DNA of 64,000 nucleotides from the NCBI GenBank assembly GCA_002812745.2, contig NCSJ02000206.1, forward strand, positions 1 to 64,000. The letters run 5' to 3'. Under the pieces are notes generated by a model that ran no database searches, had not been told where the DNA came from, and worked only from the letters and a program-made list of their open reading frames with translations. This DNA is from Scytalidium lignicola. Lineage: Eukaryota; Ascomycota; Leotiomycetes. Positions 37,069 through 48,947 of this stretch are shown here, piece by piece. The first letter of the stretch is position 1, and each line of letters opens with the position of its first letter. The position numbers and the translations under genes were made by a program.

Positions 37069-37792
37069 TAAATTCTGCCTTTTCAAGAATAGGAGGCTGG
37101 GATTGGATTATGGGGTTATGAATTCGATCTGAGATCATTCCAAGTATGAGATCATTTAAGCAGGATAAAGTGGATGACTAATTTAGATAGTTGGTATGCC
37201 ATCACGTGCCGGAAGGGTCGTTCCCTTCGTTTTGATCCAATGATTGGATTTCGGAAGCGGAGAATAGTTAAAAGCAGCGTGTTTCATGTAGGTCGGAATA
37301 TTGGGATGTTTAATGGTCAATGAAGGTATCCGATCCTACGTTCTATCTCAAAGTCAAAGTCGCAAATCAAATCAAATCTACAATAAAATCTCCCGTTGCA
37401 ATATATTTTAAGTACAACAACGATATAAGTAGTCATATATTGAGGTCTTGACATTGAATCAACCATATATTTGGATATCATATGGAAACTCTAGATCTGA
37501 AGCACATAAATAATTCCTGACATATCGCCATAGAACGCCTTCGCACATTGCCGGTTCTAGCAACGGGACTCAAAAGATCACAAAAGTGATCAGTATGTCC
37601 TAATTGTACACCAACTCCTCATAAAATGCGCTAGTAGATAAGACGTCCTCGCAAAAGAAGTAAAGCAACGTAAGGCATATATCTTTTCGTACGCATCCAG
37701 GAACAAACGACAGAATCTCGTCTGATACGAGAGGCAGACCCCGCTTACTCGAATTTGAACAAAATGAACAAGAATGAAAAAGAAATTGAATA
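37069..37792. other. intergenic, AT-rich, no gene seen
   Basis: This spacer holds the promoter of the Zn2Cys6 regulator and the 3' end of the LRR gene. I see no coding stretch, RNA gene or repeat of note. Confidence 0.5.
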
Positions 37793-40700
37793 CTATTCGA
37801 CAGCACTTTCATGTAATTCATGGAATTCATGTGGGATGCTCAGTATCGCCGAGTTTCTCTCCGCCGCTTTCTGTGATTCCAAAAATCGCTCCCATCCCTC
37901 AGGATCTCCTTTCTTGATCCTTTCGCGGAGCAGACTTGCTTCATCTCTGAGCTCCTCTAATAACACCTCCTGCCCCTCTGTTTCGATCTTTCTCTTGACA
38001 TCCTCGCCACCCAGGTCGTCTACCATCGACCGTAACAGTTGCAAGTGCGCTGGTTGTATTTCACTACCTGTGGTGCGACGTGCATGGTCTTCCGATTCCG
38101 AGTTCAAAATATCACGGCGGAATGCCTGCCCAAATCTATGCATACGGCCCTCTTCTTGAGACAATGCTCTTGAAGCGAGTGAGACATCGGAGTTATGTCG
38201 GGAGAGCGTGGGATATATCGCGCCTTCCTCATCTGATCCAGCATCTACAATGGCCTGTTCATTTTCGTGGCTGTCGATCGTTCTCTGGTCGTCGGAGACA
38301 CTTGTTTGCTCAGCCAGTCTCTGAGTGACTGAATCGACGGTTGGGGGAAGACGAGTTTCGGGGAATTCATCCTCGAAAACGTCTGATCATCCCTTCAAGT
38401 GTCTTATCTAAAAATAATAGGCGATCTAATTCATGTTAAACATCTTGACTTATCCTAACACTGGGTAGAAACTTACTGTAATTATTGCGATCGCTTGAAC
38501 TGGACTCCTTTACCAAGGCAGGCTGTAGCCGGGCTCTGATCTTTCGTGCACTACCGAGTAGGTTCTTCGACATGTCCTTTGCTTTGCCACTCGAGACACG
38601 GGAGATTGGAGTCGCTGTCCCGCTCCCTCTCCCGCTATCGCTGAAATTTGAACGAAGTCCATCGCGTGAAGGAGTTCGAGAGTCATTGCTTTTATTACGC
38701 AGACATATACCTAATGCCTTCACAACACCTGTGCCTCCAATCACGTAGTCTTCATCAGGAGCTGGATCATCATCGTCATGATTCTCAGAAACTCCTTCCA
38801 TATGGCCAACCAGATGTAAAAGGACATCGGGCACTTCTACGTCCTTGCCACTGGCAGTCGGGCCGGACTCATCCGTAACGGCATGGTTAATCTCGCCGAG
38901 TGGATCACGCTCCATGTTCCATAGACAGTATGCCACCACTTGCTTGGCCAGTGCCTTAACAACTTCACTCGACTCAGCAGAAGGAACCTCAATATCCACG
39001 CAGATTATAGTCTTGGAGACACGGACAGCAGCCATTAGAGATGCATACAAAGCACATGCTTCTTCCTGGTCAGCTTCATTTTTAGCATGTGCTAAAACAG
39101 CCAACTGTGGATTATCCATCAGGCCTATATGTGCAAGGGTTGGGCTTTCTGGTAATATCTCCGCTAGTGCAATTGCTTGCTCAGGAGTCATAGATACATC
39201 CGATAGGTGTATCCTTCTTAATATCTGCATCTTCGGTAGATATCTAGACGAAATAGAAATATTAGTAATGACAACTATCTGATAATTCATGAAATCATAC
39301 CTTCGGAATAATGATAGAGCACTCGGATTACTTGAAAATAGTTCACGGTTCTGTGACAAGTCTATGAATCGAAAGTTGTTGAGTCTCGCAAGTGTTGGGA
39401 AGAGCGTCCATAACGAATCAGGAGTCAGGTTGCAGCTAGCTAGGCTGAGGGCAATCAAGAGGTTATTTTCACCTAGGGCCTCAGCAATAACCCCAAGCAG
39501 ATCTTTGAGGTCGTTTCCACCTAAATCTAAGCCCTCGCATTTGCCTTCCTTTATATATCTAGCCACATGAGCTACACCTTCCGCTGTGAGGTCGTTGCCA
39601 GCAAGCCCTAAGCGACTTAGGCCAGATTTGATAATACCGTCTATGACAACCCCTAATTGCTCAGTGGTAATCCCGGTTTCTGCTATATTTAATAACTCCA
39701 TGTCTTGACCTGCTAATCGTTCTCCGATAGCTCTGCTTAGGATGTGGTGTATCTCGTTATGAGGGGTCTCTAATGGCTGTTTATGGTGAGGCAGATGTAA
39801 ATGCGATGCCGCAGCGTGAGTTGGTGATGGTGATTGAGGAAACGGCACTTGCGAGAGATCTATCGATTTGAGTGATCGGCACATGTTGATGAATAGGGAT
39901 ATATAACGCCAGCCATCTATACCAATCTTGGTATTATTCTTGAACACCACACGCTCCACGAATCCACCTTGGGGAATTTCGCCATCCTTCCCTCCCTTCA
40001 TTTTCCGTCTAGCATTGAACTCAGGAGACTTTGCTGCAAGTAAGCCAGCAAGAATGACGCGGACGCCTTCATCCGTGAGCCCACAGTTCTCCATTATTAA
40101 TTCTTTGACCGGAACAACTGCCAAGTAGTCTCCTAATGTAATAAGATCCGGCAATTGAAGCCAATATCCCGAAAGATCTAAAGCTCGCACGACACCAGGC
40201 AGGCCAATTTTGGAACCTGCCCCAGCGGCTAGCTGTTCCGTGATCTTCTTTAAAATTGGCGTTTCTCGAAGCTGACAGCATCTCCTGTATATTCGAACAG
40301 GATCGATTGTGGGGGATGCCTGGACCTTAGGTGTCCCAGATCTTGGAGTGCCACTTTCTGAGGAGCTATCACTGTCCCGTCTAACTAATTCCACTGGTAA
40401 AGTCCCATTTTCCTCAGCTAGTTTCCGCTTTTTCTCTTTCCGTGCTTTTCTCTCTTCCTCGCTTCGCTTCTTTTTCTCTTTCTTTTTTGAAACGTCCTTG
40501 GCATCCGCATTTCCATCTGGCTTCACTTCAGTCGTCGTCTCCAACGCTTCTTTTTGACCTTTATCAGACACAGCTTCCACAAATGAGTTGGTAGTATCAT
40601 TTGCAACCTTCTCAATTTTAGTCTCTTTCTGAGCTTCTTCTGGATGTTTCAAAGCATCGCCTTCCCCTTTCTCGATGAGTTTTTTCTTCTCCTTCTTCTC

Positions 40701-41570
40701 TTTCTTTTTTTCCTCCACAACATCATCTGTATATCGCGGGCTACTGGCAATTTCAACATCTACGCAGAACGCAACTCGACGTAATTTCGACGGGTCTAGT
40801 TCCGATATAGAACATCGCTCACGATGTGTATCGACATTGAGAACCCGGCGCTCACATGGCCCATGCTGTGCACCCCTAAATCCGGAAGAAAGCGGCCCAC
40901 TGGATGATGATAGCCTTCGTAGTGCACTCTGTAGGAAGTTGGGCTGTCCCGTTCTAGGAGGCGGTGTATCGGCGCTAGCTTTCGCTCCGGGTTGCATCGA
41001 CCCATTTCTTGCTGAAGTAGATCCTGCCGGCCGTGGACCGGAAGCATCTGGTGTATAATGAGCCGTGGTGGCAGGAGTTGAAGACGGAGGGCTCTGCTGC
41101 GCTACGGGTGAGGAAGAGAACTTGGATGATATACTCGAAAGCCATGAGTTGCGACGCGGGGAAACCGATCCAGTCTTGAAAGACCCGTTGGGATTCGACC
41201 TTAATTCTGTAGAACTACTCCTCGAGGTGAGCGGTCTAATCGGTATCGGCTTGGAGGCTGGAAGAGCGGTATCTTTTGCGTGGCCATTGGCATCGCCATT
41301 TGCTGGGTGGTGTTCTGGCGATGCAGGAGAAGATTCCTGGGCATGCTGCTGCTGTTGACCGTGATCTGGATGCAGTATGCATCAGTATTGCTCGTAGTCT
41401 TTGACGTCAACCACCAATGCCTTTGATCAAAGGCACTTGGTGCAACCACACAGAGCGACCGCACACCACTCACCTTTCTGATGAACATTCGGGGAGCGAG
41501 TCATCCAGCTCACATCGACACCCTGAATGGTATCCATTGTGTCTGGATGATGGAAGAGTTCTGCAACCAT
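37793..41570 (-). CDS. large leucine-rich-repeat protein (RNI-like), 1172 residues
   Basis: Four exons: 41474-41570, 39301-41365, 38477-39243 and 37793-38382. The 57-nt intron 39244-39300 is a multiple of three without an in-frame stop, so it can be read through by mistake. Removing it restores LFRRYLPKMQILRRIHLS. The N terminus (MVAELFHHPDTMDTIQGVDV) and a serine-rich stretch precede the segment RRVAFCVDVEIASSPRYTDD. A long Lys/Glu run (EEKKKEKKEKKKL) follows, then at least six LRRs of ribonuclease-inhibitor type (for example LSRLGLAGNDLTAEGVAHVA and FIDLSQNRELF). The C-terminal segment (RALSQEEGRMHRFGQAFRRD) is helical. It is probably a cytoplasmic or cytoskeletal scaffold; I cannot name a partner. 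The split between exons 3 and 4 uses the acceptor GATCAG because the nearer TTTTAG leads to a stop. Confidence 0.88.
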
Positions 41571-42464
41571 TGATAGCAGCTAGAGACTATACAAGGAGTA
41601 CAAGGCAAGGAGGCGATGGCAAATCTGGGTAATTCTCACTCGTTTTCACTGGCAGCGCCCGGGCCGAAGTGAGCCACCTATAGACGAGGCTGATGAGACG
41701 CCATTAAGCTTGTTGGTGAGCCTTGTCTGCCATAAGACTCGATTTATGCGCAATGAACGAAAGTCGTAACGGGATGCTCACGAAACTTCGTGATTTGAGG
41801 AGCAGAAGAGCCGGGTTTTCGAGGGAACGATCCAAGGGGTTTGGTGCGTCCACGCGATCCGTCGAGCCATCCGTGGAGAGGTCGGGAGGCAAAGTTAACG
41901 ACGGTCCCGGGGTTCTTTCATCATTTGTTACAGCGACACCGGCGATTGGCTGTGCACTGCAACGAGCTGACTGATAACCCACCCTTAGTAATGCCGCAGG
42001 GTGCCTTTTGGCGGGGTAAGATCGATCCCACTGGCCGTCAATGATCCACACACCTCGCCCTGCTGGTTCTGCGAGTTAGAATTTCATTACCAGATTACCT
42101 CCACAATCGAAATTATTACGTCCCCACAAGCAAAGAAAATGGTAGGGTACGAGGGTACGAGCATAGTTACCGAACAGCAGCTTACAGGTACAATACTGGT
42201 CACGTTGATCGTATCCACTCACGTGCCATTCCAGCATAAGCAACACGTGGGAACATGGCGGTAAGAACTGCCTTTTTTGCTGCATTTGCATATCGTACCC
42301 GCCGCATGCATAGTCAAGATTCATTCGGCAACTGCATAATTAAAGCTTACAAAATTGGTTTAATGCCTCATTAGTCAGAAATAAACTCCTTGTGATGTCA
42401 TATCTCCCATTTACCAGGAAGACCTTTTTATTTTTTAATTGTGAAAGCGATGAGAGACAAATGC
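41571..42464. other. intergenic, no gene seen
   Basis: The promoter side of the LRR gene is GC-rich with overlapping chance frames on both strands. The last 150 bases are the 3' flank of RPL5. Confidence 0.5.
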
Positions 42465-43561
42465 TTATTCCCTGAGCTCTGCAATCCTTGCCTTGACTCT
42501 GGCCACCTTCTCCTCCCGGCTCAACTTTAGGGTCCTGTACTTCAACGACTCCTTCTTGTACTCGGACTTGTCCTTCTTTGGTTCAGCATCCTCTGGCTTC
42601 TTGAATGGGTCCTCTCGGATCTGCGAGTGTGCCTCAGTGTACAACTCCTCCAGTCCATCAGCCTCAATCTCATCATCAATGTAACCCTGGAATTGTGACT
42701 TGTAGCGCTCCTCATCATCGTCGGCGAGAGTCTCCATGTACTCGGCAACGTGACCACCGAAGATGTACTTTCGGAGAGTGTCGGCGTCGAGTTCCTTGGT
42801 CTCCACATCGAAACCTGGGAAGCGGTTCTCGGAGTGAGGGATGAAGATACCACCGTCGGAAGCACCCTTCATGGCACCGAAGACACGGGCTCCAGTAGAT
42901 GTACGGGCAAGACCAACATCGAGGAAAACCTTGAATGGTCGTCGGGGCTCATCGCCTTCAGAGGCCTCGGTGAGCTTGTACTCTCCATCGGGCTCCTCAA
43001 CACCCTCGAATTCTTCGTCCAAACCGAGCTTCTTGAGGGCACGGCGGGCAATCAGAAGACCAGTGCAGTAGGCGGCGGCCCAGTTGGTAAGACCGTGCTC
43101 GATACCGTATGCCTTGAGCTCATGAGAGTATGCGGAGCAGAAAACCTTGTCACCAGTGATTTCCGCGGTGACAATCTGCATGACGATGTCCCGGTTGGTG
43201 AATCGGACAACAAGACGATACTTTGGAGCATTGTACTTGTTCTTGGCCTGGGTGATCAGACGCTTACGAGCGTAATAATCGGTCTTTCCAAGACGACGAC
43301 GCTTGTACTTAGTCTGGTAGCGACTAAAAAAAAGGTTTAGAATGGTTGTAACAAATAATAATCAGAGAAAAGGAAGTATATACCTGTAGTACGCGCTATT
43401 CTTTACCAGCTTGGTGAAAGGCTGTTGAAAAATTCCCGAGTCAGCAATTTGCGCTTCAGAATTCTATCCGAAGCATCTTGCATGGACTCTTATTCCGGAT
43501 ATTCAAGACCGCAGTGGCTAGACCACCGGAAGCATTGAGCATGCGATGTGGTACTTACCAT
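42465..43561 (-). CDS. RPL5: 60S ribosomal protein L5 (uL18)
   Basis: Three exons: 43559-43561 (ATG only), 43384-43421 and 42465-43323, giving 299 residues, matching the usual 297-301. The second exon gives PFTKLVKNSAYYS, and the third opens with RYQTKYKRRRLGKTDYYARK. The 5S-rRNA-binding region includes NKYNAPKYRLVVRFTNRD and ALKKLGLDEEFEGVEEPDGE. The C terminus EEKVARVKARIAELRE is typical. L5 carries 5S rRNA with L11 into the pre-60S particle through the 5S RNP. The start codon forms its own exon followed directly by GTAAGT, a form also seen in some other ribosomal protein genes. The gene is divergent from the HAD-hydrolase gene with 416 bases between start codons. Codon use is strongly biased to C-ending codons, as expected for a highly expressed gene. 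Confidence 0.97.
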
Positions 43562-43977
43562 CTTGACTGATTAACCGCACTATTGCTGGAGTTGAAGCTT
43601 TGGTGTTTGCAGAAAAGAGGAGGGAAAGATTCAGGATACTTGTGGGCGAACTTTTCGCTTAGGTAGGGCTGCCAGAATATGAAGCCAAAGATGTTGGTTG
43701 GCGACGACTAAATTATGTTGCCTCCTCAGGCACAAACAATGAATTTTAAGCCTCAGGCACAGTAATATTTTTCGGTACCCGGTTGGCTTGGAGTGTTGAA
43801 CCGCAGTTGAGGGCAGCGTAGCAATGCCGAGGTCCAACCAGAATAGCACTCATTAATAGACCGGAAACAACACAACTCTTGGAGCATATCCTCTATCTTA
43901 CTTCATGAATACGGATAAATTCTATGTCGCAAGAAGACTATCCAGTAGAATTTGTTTTAGACAGTATACAAGCCATC
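43562..43977. other. divergent promoter region between RPL5 and the HAD gene
   Basis: This spacer has no gene. I did not find a clear ribosomal-protein promoter motif such as the telomere-like box. An in-frame upstream ATG for the HAD gene lies at 43924. Confidence 0.4.
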
Positions 43978-45093
43978 ATGGCTCCCTCAAAGCAGCCAAG
44001 AGCATTACTTTTTGACATTGGAGGGGTTTGTGTACGTGAACGTTCAGTAGAATTAAACTCCTGCAATCATTCTCCGCTCATCAGTTGGCTTCTTAAACAT
44101 AATCATTTTGTAATCATTTCATCTTTAAGACAAGTGTCTTCAATAAATCTATATAATTACGTTTCNTTTTTTTACTCAATTAAATGGCGCAAAGGTCCTA
44201 TGGTGGATGAATGTTGTTTCTATCTCTCTCTATCAGTTATTCGCGTATCCCCATCATGCATCCGAGATGATTATATGGGATATCCATGTCTACAATACCT
44301 TTACTAAAATATCAAGCAGGTCGTCTCTCCAATGCAAGCAATCCTAGATTATGAAACTTCCAAAGGAATACCTCCGGGTTATGTGAACTACTGCATATCC
44401 AAGAATAAACCAAATGGCTTCTGGCACCGCCTCGAGAGGGGAGAGATCCCCATGGACGCAGCTTGGTTTCAAGGATTCACAGCTGATCTGAATAACCCCA
44501 GTCACTGGTCCTCATTTTACTCCGCACAAAGGCAGAAACTCAATCTCCCGGAGAAGATTCCTCCTCAACCACCTATCGACGGCGAGTGGTTGTTCTGGGA
44601 TATGATGCGTGCATCTCGAGACCCCGATCCGTGGATGTATCCCGCCTTGAAAAAGTTAAAGGAAAGCGGCCAATATCTGCTAGCTGCGTGTAGCAACACC
44701 GTCATCTTCCCTGAGGGACATGAGTATAACAACGCTCGAGGAGATCTTAGGGGATTATTTGACATCTTTATTTCCAGTGCACATGTCGGATTAAGAAAAC
44801 CCGACCCGGCAATTTACAAACTGGTCATTGCTGAAATTGATCGGTTTGCAAAGGAGAATGCATCTACGAGAGGAAAAGGATTAGGATGGGAAAATGGCAT
44901 ACAACCAGAGGAAATTGTGTTTCTAGATGATATCGGAGAGAATCTCAAAGCTGCGAAGGAAATTGGATTTGGAACCATTAAGGTTCCTTTGGGCAGATCG
45001 TATGAAGCAGTTGGTGAGTTGGAGAAGTTGACTGGTTTGAAATTGGCTGGAGATTATCCCAGAATTGCTGTTCCTCCGAAAGCGAAATTGTAG
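43978..45093 (+). CDS. HAD-superfamily hydrolase (ACAD10/epoxide-hydrolase N-domain type)
   Basis: Two exons, 43978-44031 and 44320-45093, join in phase 0 across a 288-nt intron, giving 275 residues. An in-frame ATG at 43924 would add 18 residues; I prefer 43978 because it sets the usual short leader before RALLFDIGGVC. The fold's motifs are seen in order: LLFDIGGVC (motif I), LLAACSNT (motif II), VGLRKPDPAIY (motif III Lys) and EIVFLDDIGENLKAAKEIGF (motif IV). Motif I is D-x-G rather than D-x-D, so the usual acid/base Asp is Gly. The related fungal/ACAD10-like proteins I recall also have DIGGV, so this is a subfamily trait. The reaction is unknown, plausibly phosphatase or dehalogenase-like. 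The intron holds an N at 44166 before poly-T and is longer than most here. Confidence 0.85.
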
Positions 45094-45309
45094 AGGGGGA
45101 TTATAACGGTTTGGTAGTCTTGGAGTTTTAGATATGGGATAAGATGGCAAGATGGCAAGATGGTAAGATATAAACGATATATTAGGACAATATACTAGTT
45201 TCAATGATAAACTCCTATATGCTCCACTAACTTAAAACTCCTACAGGCCGTTACATAAATTCATCATCCAAAATTACCCACCTCCAACGCCTGCCCAATG
45301 AATCCATGA

Positions 45310-47412
45310 TCAATTACCTGCAGCTTTACCTGGTGATTCTACATTCCCTCCCAAAATCAGGCTTTCTAACTCCCATGGACTAAGAGTACTCCTTCTCCGA
45401 CTAGTTCTTTTCCTTTCACTTTTACTAATTGCTTTCCTCTTCTTCGTAGCTGTTGGTTCGACTTTGGCCTCAGCGTCCACATCCGCAAGGGCAACGTCCT
45501 CTTTGACAGGCTCCTCATTAGTTTCCGGCTCTTTATTTTCTGGAGGAGGTAATTTGGTGGCATCTAGAGAGGAAATGCTAGTAGGATTTGCACGGCTCAA
45601 TCTTGCGGCCTTCAGTTTTGCCCTGACCCGAGCAGTGTCTGCTTCTCGTTCTGTGGCAGCTAGTTTGGCTGCTATAGATGCCATTGTAAGTGGGCTCTGT
45701 TGAGGCAATGTGATTTCTCTAGGACGTGGTAGCTTGTTCGAGTTATTGACCTGCAGTCGAGGAGTCAATGTGACGTCAGATACAGAGTCTGGTACCTTTT
45801 TCGAAGAGCGTTTTGGACTGTTTTGTCGTTTGACAGGAGACTTTTCATGTGCTGGAGTTGAAGCCTTGGATTTCGGTTTTTCTGCGGATGGTTGATCCAA
45901 CTGTAAAAGATCCAAGGTATTTTCCTCTACAATTGTTGTAAACCCATCTTGACCATGTCTATATCCGCCTCTATTACCTTTCGTCGTCTCGCGTAAGGGG
46001 GAAAGCTGCGGAGGAGGACCTGGAGATGAGGAGGGAGCTTCTTCTACAACCACGCTTTCTTGTTCCCTCTCTTCTAAAGGTTCTTCAGGAACTTCTTCTA
46101 CTAGGTCCTCATCCTCATCCTCATCTTCATCTTCATCTTCATCGTCCAAATCAGAATCCCCATCATCCAACTCTGGTTCAGGCGGGCTTGCAATTCTAAA
46201 ATCATCCATAGCCTCAATATCTGCCTGAGTATCACCATCTCCATCTTCATCTTCATCAAGCAAAATATGGGGAGCAACAGAGCCACCACCATCAGTTTGT
46301 CTGAGAGGACTAAGGCTTATACCCATCTTCAATTCTTCGAGGTTGACCGTTTGACCACTGCTTGCCATGCGTTTGCACCAACCCTCCATCAGCTGAACCG
46401 CATCCCGCCATCTTGATTCCATCTTCTCAAAACCGGCGCGTAGTCGAAAGATTTCTTCCTCCCTTACTTCGACCTCTTCCAAGGGGACAAATGACGGATT
46501 TGTTAACAGAGTTCCCAAGTGTTCAATTACAAAGTCCATCTCGGCAGCAATAGCCTCATATCCAGAGTCCAGTGGCATAACCTCTCCCCCGTCATGGCCT
46601 CCTTCTGCCTCACATCCAGACAAGACCTTCAAAGTCTCAATCGTTCTCTTGAGAAGTCTGCTCATATTCTCATTTTCTTCGCTGAGCCCTCTCGCCAAAT
46701 CCGTTAAGAACTCATTTGTCTCCATCCTTAGGTCGTAATTGACATCAGCAGTTTCCAAAGCCCCAGGATTTGCTGCTTCCGCTCCTACGCCTGGCACCAC
46801 TGTAATAGTCGCGACACCTGGAGCCTTCCCACTCCCCCGAGGCCGACCGGCATCCGCAACATGTTTTTTCATGCCCTCGATAACTCTTTCCCTTTTCCGA
46901 ACTTCGTTCGCACATTGTGCCCTTGTTTGCGCAACGAGCGACCTAATTCTGCTCATTTCATCTTTTACACCTTTAGCCGCCTGTTCTGCACTTCGAAGTT
47001 GCGTCTTCAAAGCTCGTTCCGTCGATTCTGCAACACCTAAGCGCCGCTGAGCTTCTGCATGTTTAATGTTAATTCTCTCTAGATCTGTTGTTTGCCGTAG
47101 AGAGTCAGTTCGCAGGCCGCGAATTGTCTGGGAGAGATTTTCGCGTTGTGTAGCATCACGCTGTAGTATGTTAGAAAGGTTATTCTAGTTTTATACACAT
47201 GCAATACCCTAAGGATTTGGTAGGTAACTCACATCTCGTCGTAAAATGAGGTCATTGATAACACCCATCACTTTCCCCATTGTTGCTTCGATGCCACCTT
47301 CACCCTTGTCTGGGGATGCGAAATCGATTGTTTGGCCATCTCGCAACAGACCCCGAGAGAGCAGCTGGTTGTTGATGTAGAAAGATGCGGTACGTAAATT
47401 GTCGAGATCCAT
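45310..47412 (-). CDS. afadin/alpha-actinin-binding-domain coiled-coil protein
   Basis: Two exons, 47233-47412 and 45310-47160 (72-nt intron, phase 0), give 676 residues. The first 60 residues contain DLDNLRTASFYINNQLLSRG and ATMGKVMGVINDLILRRD, typical of the fungal ADIP/SSX2IP-like domain. A heptad-rich coiled coil follows (RDATQRENLSQTIRGL to about residue 150), then GLSEENENMSRLLKRTIETL. The second half is disordered, with an Asp/Glu repeat from GAT/GAA/GAG triplets and basic SPVKRQNSPKRSSKK motifs. In Aspergillus a protein of this type (TinC) interacts with the NIMA kinase. In animals, SSX2IP sits at centrosomes and junctions. A spindle-pole or mitotic role is therefore an inference. The start at 47412 is the first ATG; earlier in-frame codons exist but no ATG. 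Confidence 0.85.
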
Positions 47413-48947
47413 AATGTGGTCGAAAGGCTGATTTACCACCAAGTCTCTCGATAATTAATGTTGCGATCCATTCAAGGTCGGAATTTTCGTGATGTTGCGG
47501 AATAAGCTGGCAAGGCTGGTTGCTCGGAGTGACGGAAAAGTCAATGTAAACAAGGCGAGGTTGCTATAGTGGCAGGGATATCGCTTAGAGCCAATAAGAT
47601 CAGCCGTCTACAAAGGCACTGTATTATTCAACTTTCGACTTATTGGTTCATCTTTTGAATGATTTTCACTCGTTTACTCCGTAGATAAATTTATATCATG
47701 AAATAGAAGTAGCAACTAGATAATTTTTAAAAAGAAGTTTGATTCTTGTAAAATCTTGTACTCTCGACCTGTCATAATCAAAGCAGGTTTGAATATGCTT
47801 CCGAATATCCGTTTTATAAAAAAAAAGACAGTAAGAGAACACTTGGCCAATAGGAATATTACAGCTAGTTTGAATAAGGTGGAACAGCAGTTCTGGAATA
47901 TTTGCGCAGAAAAGGCATTAATGCTCAGTCGTCAACATTTAGCTTTACGGCTGTGTGCAGATGGCCAATGCTGCTGTGATCCTCTAAGTTTAACCTTAGA
48001 TGCGAAAGCACGAAATGAATTCATACGTATAGTACTGTTCTAGACTGGTAGTCTGACAGGTAAGTTAAAATGACACCAGAAGAAGAATTGATCCAACATG
48101 ATGTAACATACTCGAGGCTCTTGAAATCCCATGTGAAAGGTTTATTATTAGTAAAGCACCGCGTAACCCTCATAACTACAGTGCTGTACAGTACATTAGG
48201 CTCGCATAGATACGAGTACGGGAGCAATCCAGGTGCTTGGATCCTGCGGGAGGGCTAGGCTTTAGCAGACCATGCAGGGCGGTTGGAGCCGAGACAAGCA
48301 GCTGCCAAACAAACGGCTGCACAGCATCTCTGGTTTCCCCATATTGGTAATGATTATCTCAAGCATGATTTCACCCTGCCACCTACGGAGTATTATTGTT
48401 CTTATTCTTACTCTTACTCACGCCACGCTGGAGCAGGGGTAATATCCTTGTGCTAGCTTCTCGTCATTTGATGTAGTGATAGCACCTGAGCAATGTTGAG
48501 CGGGTAGCCGTTTGCTCGTGTAGTAGGCCGGCAAGCTTCCAGCCTCCGTAGCTCTGCGGGAACATGCAACCTGGTTTCAGCTTCCGCGGCACAGCGACCT
48601 CCCTCGCTCCTGTGATCATGATTTCATAATCTTTAGAGGCGCTAATTGGAGTGGATTGGTCCTGATCCAGGGCCCATTGTCAGCACTACTGTAACTTCAA
48701 GCCAAAATAAGAATGCGGCTGAGGGGCACATCTCTCCACACAGCATGCGACAACAAGGCTGTGGTTGAAAGCTGATTTAAAGCTCGAGAGCTTCAAACTT
48801 TAAACTTCTCATCTTCTCATCTTCTCCAACCTTCATCTTGATTCCTTCCTTCAATAACTAACTATTCGCCCTTAATTGTGTTATTTTGGTCAGCACTTCA
48901 GCGCTGTTTTTGTCGTAAATCATATCATTTTAACGTACTCGTGAGAA
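47413..48947. other. intergenic, no confident gene
   Basis: There are open frames such as 47756-48043 (+) without a good start or family resemblance. The stretch 48.3-48.9 kb is a C/T-rich leader leading into the calpain gene. A TGTACAGTACA palindrome lies at about 48184-48194. Confidence 0.45.

Noticed and set aside
47756..48043. 95-residue open frame (+)
   Set aside because: Starts without ATG in its long form, AT-rich codon use and no similarity to a known family.
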